NCBI GenBank assembly: GCA_029879945.1
Contig: JAOUPJ010000196.1
Location: 1 to 6,969, forward strand
Source of the DNA: Gammaproteobacteria bacterium
GTDB taxonomy: Bacteria; Pseudomonadota; Gammaproteobacteria; S012-40
Length of the DNA: 6,969 nt
Reading direction: 5' to 3'
Positions 1 through 6,126 of this stretch are shown in pieces. The stretch's first letter is position 1. Every line of letters begins with the position of its first letter. A program made the position numbers and the translations under genes. Under the pieces are notes generated by a model. The model was not told the DNA's origin, did no database searches, and worked only from the letters and a program-made list of their open reading frames with translations.

Positions 1-195
1 CCAGTCTATCCCGAGTTGCTTCCCTTTTTCAGCAAGGTAGTCATACAGATGGGCCGGTGTACGTCCGCCAGACAGCGCAATGTGTAAACCACCATGATGC
101 GTAATGGCCCCTTTGGCTGCTGCTGCAATGTATTGCGCGGCTTTCGTAACAAGTTCTTCGGATGTCTTGTAAACTAACTGCTTTTTTTGTCCCAT
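1..195 (-). CDS. pgl: 6-phosphogluconolactonase, N-terminal part (cut by window edge)
   Basis: Hydrolyses 6-phosphogluconolactone to 6-phosphogluconate, the second step of the oxidative pentose-phosphate (and Entner-Doudoroff) route, in the cytoplasm. Only the first 65 codons are present; the reading frame stays open to base 1. The segment reads like the SOL/DevB/NagB-fold lactonase N-terminus: an amphipathic helix (residues 11-28) and then the glycine-rich phosphate-binding strand-loop LHIALSGGRTPAHLY (residues 37-51), with the family signature SGGxTP at 42-47. The ATG at 195-193 is chosen because it is the first start after the transaldolase stop and gives the usual family N-terminus; a weak GGTGA-like ribosome site overlaps the transaldolase end. 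The gap to the transaldolase stop is 7 bases, so co-transcription and coupled translation are likely. NagB/glucosamine-6-phosphate deaminase shares the fold, but the pairing with transaldolase favours the lactonase. Confidence 0.85.
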   Translation of the reverse strand, partial: MGQKKQLVYKTSEELVTKAAQYIAAAAKGAITHHGGLHIALSGGRTPAHLYDYLAEKGKQLGIDW

Positions 196-202
196 GTCAC
201 CA

Positions 203-1318
203 CTATGCTGCTGAAGAATTATTGACGCGAATGAGCTGTACTTTCTGATCTATGGCGTTGAGCAAGGTGTCGAAAGACTTCGCAAACAAAGCGACGCCCT
301 CGTCTTCCAGTTGTTGCATGCATTGGTGTAACTCGATACCGCAATTTTCAACCGCGATCTTCACCTCTTTTGCCTGTTGCCAGCCGTCCATCAGTGAGCT
401 TGAAATGACGCCGTGATCCCGAAATGCATCGGCTGTGCTCGGTGGAATCGTATTGACTGTATGAGGACCGATCAGGCTGTCTATATAGAGTACATCGCTA
501 TAGTTGGCATTCTTTGTTCCCGTGCTCGCCCACAGCAGCCGCTGGCTTTGTGCGCCGTTGAGTTTGGCAAAGCGCTCCGATTCAAACAGCGATTGATATT
601 CCATATAGGCCAGCTTTGCGTTGGCGATGGCAAATTTTCCTAAGGGACTCGCTTGGCGTGCTTCCATTTGCTTGTCAATAAGACCGTCCACGCGGCTAAC
701 GAAAAAACTGGCGACAGAGGCGATGCTTTCCAGCGGTTTACCTTCACGTTGACGTTCCTCCAGTCCCTCGATAAAGGCGTTTGCCACTTCTACATAACGT
801 TCCACTGAGAAAAGCAGGGTGGCATTGACATTAATCCCGTCACGAATGAGTTGACGAATTACCGGGATTCCCGCTTTAGTCGCCGGAATTTTGATCATGG
901 CGTTGGGGCGGTCTATGCGCGAGAACAGGCGTCTTGCCTCTTCGATGCTGGCATCTGTGTTGTGGGCCAGATCGGGTGAAACCTCCAGACTCACATACCC
1001 ATCGATGTGATTGGAATTTTCATACACGCCGCGCAAACGATCTGCCGCCTGTTGTATGTCCTGAATTGCCAATGCGTAGAAATAACCCCTGGCATCCAAT
1101 GATGGTTGCTCGGATAGGAGTTGCGCCAGGGCCGAGTCATAGTCACTACTACTGGTCATAGCCTTTTCGAATATGGCGGGATTGGAGGTAATACCCCGTA
1201 GATCGTCCAACTGTATCATACGATCCAATTCGCCGGAAATGATCATCGCCCGGTGAATATTATCAAACCAAAAACTTTGACCCTTTGAAGAAAGTTGTGA
1301 AAGTGGATTTTTGCTCAT
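203..1318 (-). CDS. tal: Transaldolase (long, actinobacterial/cyanobacterial-type subfamily)
   Basis: Transfers a dihydroxyacetone unit between sedoheptulose-7-phosphate and glyceraldehyde-3-phosphate in the non-oxidative pentose-phosphate pathway; cytoplasmic TIM barrel. The 371-residue protein carries the early motif GITSNPAIFEKAM (42-54), the strand SLEVSPDLAHNT (110-121), and the Schiff-base lysine in MIKIPAT (K143). Next come NVNATLLFSVERY (163-175), SFFVSRVDGLID (204-215), LLWASTGTKN (261-270) and the C-terminal PHTVNTIPPSTADAF (285-299). The GITSNP...FEKA start and the length (about 370 rather than about 317 residues as in E. coli TalB) place it in the subfamily first described from mycobacteria and cyanobacteria. 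All expected active-site motifs are present, so it should be active. The ATG at 1318-1316 has a GAGGA ribosome site at 1329-1325, 6 bases away. It lies 140 bases downstream of the lipoprotein gene and 7 bases upstream of pgl. Confidence 0.95.
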   Translation of the reverse strand: MSKNPLSQLSSKGQSFWFDNIHRAMIISGELDRMIQLDDLRGITSNPAIFEKAMTSSSDYDSALAQLLSEQPSLDARGYFYALAIQDIQQAADRLRGVYENSNHIDGYVSLEVSPDLAHNTDASIEEARRLFSRIDRPNAMIKIPATKAGIPVIRQLIRDGINVNATLLFSVERYVEVANAFIEGLEERQREGKPLESIASVASFFVSRVDGLIDKQMEARQASPLGKFAIANAKLAYMEYQSLFESERFAKLNGAQSQRLLWASTGTKNANYSDVLYIDSLIGPHTVNTIPPSTADAFRDHGVISSSLMDGWQQAKEVKIAVENCGIELHQCMQQLEDEGVALFAKSFDTLLNAIDQKVQLIRVNNSSAA

Positions 1319-1458
1319 TAATCGTCCTCGTCATGGGATTCGGTCCGGGTATTACCCTATCGACGGACTCGAGTTTCCCTTTATGCCAGGCCCAGAGAAT
1401 TTGCTGGCTTGTATATTCTGTGAGCAAAAATCAGTCGTTAGTCTTACTGTAACAGCTA

Positions 1459-1806
1459 TTATTCGGCGGACCAATTATAGCTCACGACCTTCTTTGAACT
1501 ATCAAAACGCACCTCTAACATCTTGAATTGCGCATTTTGCATATCGTTCATTTTGCCCTTACCGTAGTAGTACACCCAGCGCTCAAGTTCGTTTCCATCG
1601 GATTCAACGACCAGGCCCTTATTCGTGGGTTCACCGACTTTGTTTTTCACTTCTGCCTGGGTGGTAGTGCCTCGTTTAACCCAGGAATGAAAGCCCTTCG
1701 GATCGAAATCCTGGCCAAATTCCAGGGTTGCACAGGCGCTCAGAAATGCAATCGCCATAACAACCAAACCACGGCGTGCATACACATTAACTTTATCTAT
1801 AGACAT
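1459..1806 (-). CDS. BamE/SmpA-OmlA-like outer-membrane lipoprotein
   Basis: A 115-residue predicted lipoprotein. Residues 1-12 are positively charged, 13-24 hydrophobic (GLVVMAIAFLSA), and the lipobox LSAC puts the lipidated cysteine at C25. Residue +2 is alanine, not aspartate, so by the Lol rule it should go to the inner leaflet of the outer membrane. The mature part (about 40-113) resembles the SmpA/OmlA (BamE-like) fold: a helix segment GTTTQAEVKNKVGEP (46-60), then strands in ELERWVYYYGKG (73-84), KMLEVRFDSSKKVVSYNWS (95-113). BamE proper helps assemble outer-membrane beta-barrels, but this small fold occurs in several paralogues, so I do not assign bamE itself. The ATG at 1806-1804 is the only start before an in-frame stop upstream; an AGGAGG ribosome site lies 13 bases away. 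The gene is divergent from the kinase gene to its right. Confidence 0.8.
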   Translation of the reverse strand: MSIDKVNVYARRGLVVMAIAFLSACATLEFGQDFDPKGFHSWVKRGTTTQAEVKNKVGEPTNKGLVVESDGNELERWVYYYGKGKMNDMQNAQFKMLEVRFDSSKKVVSYNWSAE

Positions 1807-1819
1807 GATTACTCTCTAT

Positions 1820-1825
1820 CCTCCT
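1820..1825 (-). promoter_or_regulatory. Ribosome binding site of the lipoprotein gene
   Basis: Perfect AGGAGG on the minus strand, 13 bases upstream of the ATG at 1806. The spacing is longer than usual, but an in-frame stop between site and ATG means no closer start codon exists in that frame. Confidence 0.6.
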
Positions 1826-1853
1826 GCCAATACTCCGTTTAGAGTGTGTCAAA

Positions 1854-1880
1854 ACTATAGATGTAATCATAGCAGAGCAA
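1854..1880 (-). promoter_or_regulatory. Possible sigma-70 promoter of the lipoprotein gene
   Basis: On the minus strand TTGCTC (1880-1875) is followed after 15 bases by TATAGT (1859-1854). Transcription would start near 1847, about 40 bases before the ATG. The spacer is short (17 is ideal), so this is only a candidate. A perfect TTGACA at 1852-1847 has no good -10 partner before the ribosome site. Confidence 0.3.
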
Positions 1881-1965
1881 TTCTTAGACCTGCTTTGAAT
1901 TCACTTATTTTTCTCATAAAAATGGCCATGTGGACGATCTACCATGAATGAGGAACTGTTTGTCC

Positions 1966-1998
1966 TTGAATAATAATGTAAGTTTTTGAATATATTAT
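1966..1998 (+). promoter_or_regulatory. Possible promoter of the wspE-like/wspR-like operon
   Basis: TTGAAT at 1966-1971 is followed by the AT-rich run TATATTATAT starting at 1991. Taking TATATT (1991-1996) as the -10 gives a 19-base spacer; AATATA at 1989 gives 17. It is the best sigma-70-like match upstream of the kinase gene, but AT-rich DNA gives such matches by chance. Confidence 0.3.
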
Positions 1999-2109
1999 AT
2001 TAATTAAGACTTGGCCTACTATGCGCTCGGGGCTGGCGAGTCGAGTTTTATGGAAGTGCGGAAGCGTATGCGTGGTGTAGAAGTTCACAATCTCGGCGAG
2101 TTCGAGGGT

Positions 2110-4311
2110 ATGTCAGGTACGGAGATCCCCATTATGGATCTTTTTCGTACCGAAGTGTCCAAGCAGTGCACCATCATCTCTGAAATCTTATTGAATGCGC
2201 AGCATGCTGAGTTAGAGAGCACAGCACTGGAAGAACTGTTGCGGGCAGCCCATTCTTTAAAAGGAGCGGCTCGTTTGGTAAATGCGATGGCGATTGTACA
2301 TGTGGCGCACGCATTGGAAGAAGGTCTACTCAAATTATCCACAGAGCAGCGCCCCCCCGATCTTTGGTTACAAGTATTCTTGCAGCAGCTAGAGTGGATA
2401 ATGGAACTATCACTTAAAAATGTGCACACCATGTCGGAGTGGAACCGTCAATCCGCTTCTAGACTGCAGACCTTACAAGACCAACTTGCAAGGCCGGAGG
2501 CGAATATCCCGTTTAATGCAAGGGCTCGTCAGATTGGTGTTGGACGTAGCGTCGCTCACTATTTGAGCATCACAAAACCCTTGCAGTTCAAACATGCCGA
2601 CAACCTGCTAGGCCTGGCTACTGAAGCACTGATGACCAAATACAAGGAAAATCATGTGTTGGACACGCTGTGGGAAATGAAGGCTAAACATCAGCTTATT
2701 CTATCGGAAATAGAAGAACTGGTTTCCACCTTGAAGCAAAGCCCGGATTTGCTTATGAATGCAGTGAAAATCAAGGAGCGCGTGTTGCTTTTACGGGAAG
2801 AGTTTCATGATGGTTTGTTGGAATTACAAGACTTGTCTCGTCAAAACAACCGAACCATTTCCGATTTCCACCAAGAGGTATTGTCTCATCAGTTGAGACC
2901 CTTTTCAGACAGTGTAAGACTGCTCCCCAATTTGATTGAAGATTTGTCTAAGCAGTTAGGAAAACAGGTTGAGCTAAAAGTGATAGACAATGGTGTGGTG
3001 CTCGATCGGGAATTGGTAGCTTCCATTGAATTTATGCTTTTACATATTGTGCAAAATGCCATTGATCATGGCATCGAAAATGAAGAAGGCAGAAGGCGAT
3101 CAAACAAAGCGAATACAGGCACTATTCAGATTACCGCAAACTCATTCAATGGTGATTTACGCATCCGTGTTAGCGATGACGGGGCTGGAATCGATGTGCA
3201 AACATTGTGCGAAAAAGCAGTCTCTTCAGGTCTGTTAAGACAAGATGTGATTGATCGGGGGGACCAATCGCTATTACAAAATCTGATTTTTCTCCCTGGA
3301 ATATCAACGAGTGCTGACTCCAGTTTTGTTTCCGGGCGTGGTGTGGGTCTGGATGTCGTGCAATCTACCATCCAATCTTTGGGTGGGAGTGTGAGCGTTA
3401 GAAGCGAGCAAGGAAAGGGAACAGCATTTGAGTTTCGTATTCCACAAGGCTTGGTGCGTAGGAATATAACGTTTGTGCGTTCTGGTTTTTACATCTATGG
3501 ATTTCCCGAAGAGTCTGTTATTCACCAAAGTGAATTGAGCCTGGAACAGGTAGTAAATGACGAAGACGGGCAGAAGCTACCGCTTGGCGATCAGTTAGTT
3601 CCCCTTGTCGACCTGAGTCTGGCGCTGGAACGGAAAAATGAGTTGGGGTACAGAAATGAGAGCTTGCGTGTCATTTTTGTTCACTATGACAAAAAGACTT
3701 ACGCTTTGCTTCTCGACGAGTTTTTGCCCACAGAGAGTGTTGTGGTACAACGCATAGGACCAGACTATGCCGCTAAACAGTATCTGGGTTCATCTTTATT
3801 GGAGAATAGAAATACTGGATTGATTGTGAATGTCGCCGCCGTATTTCAAAATATCGCTTTGCGAATGAAAAAAGGTGAATTTTTAGGAGTAGAAGTAAAG
3901 TCGCCGGAACTGGAAAACAGTTTTAGCGCGCTGGTAATAGACGAATCCACGATTTCCAGAGAGCTGCAATCTCGCATTATTCGCTCTCGAGGTGGTAGCG
4001 TGCAGGCGGTATCTACGCTGGAAGAGGCGAAAAGGGAAGTGGCGAAAAAAGAGTACGATTTTATCGTCACAGATGTGAATTTAGGTGTAAATCAGGGTGT
4101 TAATCTCGTTTCAGCGTTGAGAATATTGGAGCAACAACAAAAAGCCACGATCCTGTTTTTAAGCGCGTGTACCCAGAATGAGATTAAAGAAAGGGTTGCT
4201 TGGGATCATCGATGTGAATATCTATCTAAAAATCATTTTAGTGCCAGTGAGTATACACGGGCTCTAGACAGAATTAAGCGCCGACTGGCCGCTGTGGATT
4301 CAATGAGGTGA
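2110..4311 (+). CDS. wspE: WspE-like hybrid CheA-type histidine kinase / response regulator
   Basis: A cytoplasmic chemotaxis-type hybrid kinase that should autophosphorylate and pass phosphate to the diguanylate cyclase encoded next. Residue numbers below count from the longest frame (TTG at 2011); subtract 33 for the chosen start. Order: HPt domain with phosphorylated His81 in AAHSLKGAARL (79-89); a helical linker without a clear P2 domain (about 110-260); P3 dimerisation region (about 260-310); ATPase with N-box LLHIVQNAIDHGIE (343-356), G1 DDGAGID (389-395) and G2 GRGVGLDVV (442-450); CheW-like P5 (about 481-625); receiver (638-760) with D644/E645, phosphoacceptor D688 and K740. All catalytic motifs look intact. 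Start: ATG 2110 gives 733 residues and places the HPt histidine as close to the N-terminus as I recall for Pseudomonas WspE. TTG 2011, ATG 2050 and ATG 2134 (GGAG 9 bases upstream) are alternatives. The name is by architecture and by the WspR-like neighbour. Confidence 0.85.
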   Translation: MSGTEIPIMDLFRTEVSKQCTIISEILLNAQHAELESTALEELLRAAHSLKGAARLVNAMAIVHVAHALEEGLLKLSTEQRPPDLWLQVFLQQLEWIMELSLKNVHTMSEWNRQSASRLQTLQDQLARPEANIPFNARARQIGVGRSVAHYLSITKPLQFKHADNLLGLATEALMTKYKENHVLDTLWEMKAKHQLILSEIEELVSTLKQSPDLLMNAVKIKERVLLLREEFHDGLLELQDLSRQNNRTISDFHQEVLSHQLRPFSDSVRLLPNLIEDLSKQLGKQVELKVIDNGVVLDRELVASIEFMLLHIVQNAIDHGIENEEGRRRSNKANTGTIQITANSFNGDLRIRVSDDGAGIDVQTLCEKAVSSGLLRQDVIDRGDQSLLQNLIFLPGISTSADSSFVSGRGVGLDVVQSTIQSLGGSVSVRSEQGKGTAFEFRIPQGLVRRNITFVRSGFYIYGFPEESVIHQSELSLEQVVNDEDGQKLPLGDQLVPLVDLSLALERKNELGYRNESLRVIFVHYDKKTYALLLDEFLPTESVVVQRIGPDYAAKQYLGSSLLENRNTGLIVNVAAVFQNIALRMKKGEFLGVEVKSPELENSFSALVIDESTISRELQSRIIRSRGGSVQAVSTLEEAKREVAKKEYDFIVTDVNLGVNQGVNLVSALRILEQQQKATILFLSACTQNEIKERVAWDHRCEYLSKNHFSASEYTRALDRIKRRLAAVDSMR
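4305..4310 (+). promoter_or_regulatory. Ribosome binding site deciding the GTG start of the diguanylate cyclase gene
   Basis: GAGGTG lies over the last codons of the kinase gene, 5 bases before the GTG at 4316. This strong site supports the GTG start and translational coupling with the upstream kinase. Confidence 0.7.
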
Positions 4312-4315
4312 CTCG

Positions 4316-5332
4316 GTGAGTAGCTGTTTGAGGGAATCGAGTAATGGCCGTGGTACACCGATTCATCGTGTACTCTTAGTTGATGACCAGTACCTGGTCG
4401 CAGAAAAAATCAGGCTAATGTTTAAGAATAAGCCGGATTTTCTATTTCATTACTGTGATGATCCGCGTGACGCGTTAGAGGTGGCAGAAAAGTATCAACC
4501 TACCATAATACTCGTGGATTTGGTGATGCCTCATGTTGATGGCATGAGTTTACTTCGGTTTTTTCGATCCTCAGAGTCAACAAAGAGCATCCCTATCATC
4601 GTGCTCTCTCTAAAAGACGATCCCAAAGTAAAAAGCACGGCCTTTTCGGCGGGGGCAAATGACTATATCGTTAAAATTCCGAACGAAGTGGAATTACTGG
4701 CGCGAGTGCGATCCCATTCAAAAAACTATATGATCCAGGCAGAACGAGATGAGGCCTTACGTAAAATTGTAGCAATGCAGAGTGAATTGGAGAGTAGCAA
4801 TAGTGAGTTGCAAAAAATCTCCTTACAAGACCCGCTAACAGGTATTGCCAACCGTAGACTTTTTGACGATTTCTCCAGTCGAGAATGGTCACAGTGTGCG
4901 CGTAGACGTGGTCTGTTTTCTATCATCCTTCTGGACATCGACTATTTTAAGCGCTTTAACGACAATTACGGCCATCGAGCAGGAGACGACTGCCTGGTTC
5001 AGGTCGCCCAAACCTTGAAAAAGGAATACTATCGGCCTGGGGATCTGTTGGCTCGATATGGCGGTGAGGAGTTTGTTTTTGTCCTGTCGGATACTGATTT
5101 GGAGGGTGCGCTGAACGTGGCTGAGCGGGTCCGGGAAGCGGTGGAAAGCCTATTAATTCCCCATGAGTTCTCGAAAGTTACCGGCCATGTGACCATCAGC
5201 TGCGGCGTAGCCAGTACCCACGCCAGCTCATCGGGCATCACCTTGGAGCGATTGATAGAAGGGGCTGATGAAGCACTCTACCAGGCCAAGGCAGCCGGGA
5301 GAAATTGTGTCCGAGCCCACGAATTTCTCTAA
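4316..5332 (+). CDS. wspR: WspR-like response regulator diguanylate cyclase (REC-GGDEF)
   Basis: Makes cyclic di-GMP from two GTP when its receiver is phosphorylated, which raises biofilm and matrix production in bacteria with the Wsp pathway. The 338-residue protein is close in length to Pseudomonas WspR (about 347). Receiver: residues 17-135, with acidic pair D23/D24, phosphoacceptor D68 in VDLVMP, S98 and K120. A coiled-coil-like linker follows (about 139-170, SELESSNSELQKIS). GGDEF domain: DPLTGIANRR (172-181), LLDIDYFKRFND (205-216), active-site GGEEF (249-253), and ADEALYQAKAAGRN (317-330). The inhibitory I-site RPGD (240-243) sits five residues before GGEEF, so product feedback should work. 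The segment VLLVDDQ...KSTAFSAGANDYIVK matches WspR closely as I recall it. The gene starts 4 bases after the kinase stop with GTG and a good ribosome site, so the two form an operon. Confidence 0.92.
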   Translation: MSSCLRESSNGRGTPIHRVLLVDDQYLVAEKIRLMFKNKPDFLFHYCDDPRDALEVAEKYQPTIILVDLVMPHVDGMSLLRFFRSSESTKSIPIIVLSLKDDPKVKSTAFSAGANDYIVKIPNEVELLARVRSHSKNYMIQAERDEALRKIVAMQSELESSNSELQKISLQDPLTGIANRRLFDDFSSREWSQCARRRGLFSIILLDIDYFKRFNDNYGHRAGDDCLVQVAQTLKKEYYRPGDLLARYGGEEFVFVLSDTDLEGALNVAERVREAVESLLIPHEFSKVTGHVTISCGVASTHASSSGITLERLIEGADEALYQAKAAGRNCVRAHEFL

Positions 5333-5383
5333 CGATTTGATTTTAATATAATACTATCCTGTTTTCCTCGTTTAAAAAATTCT

Positions 5384-5411
5384 TTGGCCTTTTGCGCCTA
5401 GATCGTATAAT
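5384..5411 (+). promoter_or_regulatory. Sigma-70-type promoter for the bactofilin gene
   Basis: TTGGCC (5384-5389), a 16-base spacer and a perfect TATAAT (5406-5411). Transcription would start near 5418, about 100 bases before the chosen ATG. It lies between the cyclase stop (5332) and the bactofilin, so the bactofilin probably has its own transcript, with read-through from the wsp pair also possible since no clear terminator separates them. Confidence 0.6.
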
Positions 5412-5433
5412 AACCCTAGCGTTGCTGTGAGAT

Positions 5434-5448
5434 CCTGTGTTGCACAGG
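5434..5448 (+). repeat. Leader hairpin upstream of bactofilin
   Basis: CCTGTG / CACAGG, a perfect 6-base inverted repeat with a 3-base loop, located in the predicted 5' untranslated leader about 15 bases after the expected transcript start. It has no T-run after it, so it is not a terminator; it could stabilise the messenger or mean nothing. Confidence 0.4.
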
Positions 5449-5520
5449 GCTCGGTGGCGTGTCTGTTCCTTGAGCGGGAAATTGACTGCTTACAAGATTG
5501 AGCGAGAGCTGGGGAAGAAA

Positions 5521-5928
5521 ATGTTCGGTTTTTCAAAAAACAAAAAAATCACTTTTATAGACGAAAGCAGTCGTTTCGTGGGCAATTTGGAAATGGACGG
5601 TGACGTGTATGTGGAAGGCACGGTCTGTGGCGACGGTTTTATCAATGGGGATGTGCGCATTGCCACCAAGGGATCTTGGCAAGGCGATCTGTTGTGTGAG
5701 ACCCTGTCCCTCAGTGGTGAGATTAATGGTGATGTTTGCGCGAATCAGCTAATTGTATTGAGTGGAAATTCGTTGATTCGAGGCAATGTAAATAGCCCCA
5801 GGATTGAAATTGGAAAGGGTGGCAGGATTAACGGTGTGCTTACCATGCAGGCGGAAGTTAGAACCGTTATAAAGGAAGAACCAAATCAGTCGCTTGAGCC
5901 AGAAGATCTCGCTCTATCCACTGTATAA
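5521..5928 (+). CDS. Bactofilin (polymer-forming cytoskeletal protein)
   Basis: A 135-residue bactofilin (DUF583 family). Such proteins self-assemble without nucleotide into membrane-associated filaments that position cell-wall or signalling enzymes. The N-terminus MFGFSKNKK is the short basic/aromatic tail typical of the family and may mediate membrane contact. Residues about 16-110 form a right-handed beta-helix, seen as recurring G-x-hydrophobic turns: VGNLEMDGDVYVEGTV, GFINGDVRI, WQGDLL, LSGEINGDV, IRGNVNSPRIEIGKGGRINGVLTM. The C-terminal 25 residues are acidic and probably disordered. A longer frame opens at GTG 5437, but its 28 extra residues do not look like bactofilin and include the leader hairpin; ATG 5521 has GGGGA at 5511-5515 and gives the normal family length. 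It lies between the diguanylate cyclase and relA, on the same strand. Confidence 0.88.
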   Translation: MFGFSKNKKITFIDESSRFVGNLEMDGDVYVEGTVCGDGFINGDVRIATKGSWQGDLLCETLSLSGEINGDVCANQLIVLSGNSLIRGNVNSPRIEIGKGGRINGVLTMQAEVRTVIKEEPNQSLEPEDLALSTV

Positions 5929-5960
5929 CAAAACAGCTGATTTATTAATTAGTAAGACTT

Positions 5961-5990
5961 GATCTGCCTTTTTTCCAGCTAGGGCAGATT
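5961..5990 (+). terminator. Possible weak terminator after bactofilin
   Basis: ATCTGCC (5962-5968) pairs with GGCAGAT (5983-5989); with flanking wobble and U-A pairs the stem reaches about 10 pairs around a 10-base loop, 32 bases after the bactofilin stop. Only a short T-run follows, and the main T-run is in the loop, so termination would be weak. Confidence 0.4.
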
Positions 5991-6008
5991 TCAATTGCAT
6001 ACAAGCTG

Positions 6009-6043
6009 AACAGAAAAAAGCGGTGGTGAAAATTTTTTCTGTT
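6009..6043. repeat. AT-rich inverted repeat upstream of relA
   Basis: AACAGAAAAAA (6009-6019) and its perfect reverse complement TTTTTTCTGTT (6033-6043), 13 bases apart. Arms are AT-rich and there is no following T-run, so it does not look like an ordinary intrinsic terminator. It overlaps the place where the -35 and UP-element of the likely relA promoter would be. Confidence 0.6.
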
Positions 6044-6065
6044 TCTCGCCGTTTCCGTATAAAAT
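6036..6065 (+). promoter_or_regulatory. relA: Possible relA promoter
   Basis: TATAAAAT at 6058-6065 is a good -10-like element about 60 bases before the relA start. No clear -35 exists; the T-rich end of the inverted repeat (TTTCTG, 6036-6041) is at the right distance. The A/T runs just upstream could serve as an UP element. Confidence 0.35.
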
Positions 6066-6126
6066 ACCAGACTACTCCAGAGTGGTTTTCCTGGAACTCC
6101 TATTTAAACAAAGTCGAAGTATTAGT

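Noticed and set aside
1311..1526. 71-codon plus-strand frame over the tal leader
   Set aside because: Starts in the antisense of tal and ends inside the antisense of the lipoprotein gene; no ribosome site or recognisable protein pattern.
1528..1842. 104-codon plus-strand open frame opposite the lipoprotein gene
   Set aside because: It is the complement of a gene with a clear lipobox, domain pattern and ribosome site; the translation shows no family pattern.
3126..3528. Minus-strand open frames inside the kinase gene
   Set aside because: They lie opposite the conserved G1 and G2 ATPase motifs and CheW start of the kinase; low-complexity translations with no recognisable motif.
5347..5352. 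Second perfect TATAAT just after the cyclase stop
   Set aside because: No acceptable -35 at 16-18 bases upstream (TTTCTC at best); the TATAAT at 5406 is better placed.
5437..5520. GTG start adding 28 residues to the bactofilin
   Set aside because: The extension has no bactofilin features, starts within a leader hairpin, and the ATG at 5521 has a ribosome site and gives the typical family N-terminus.
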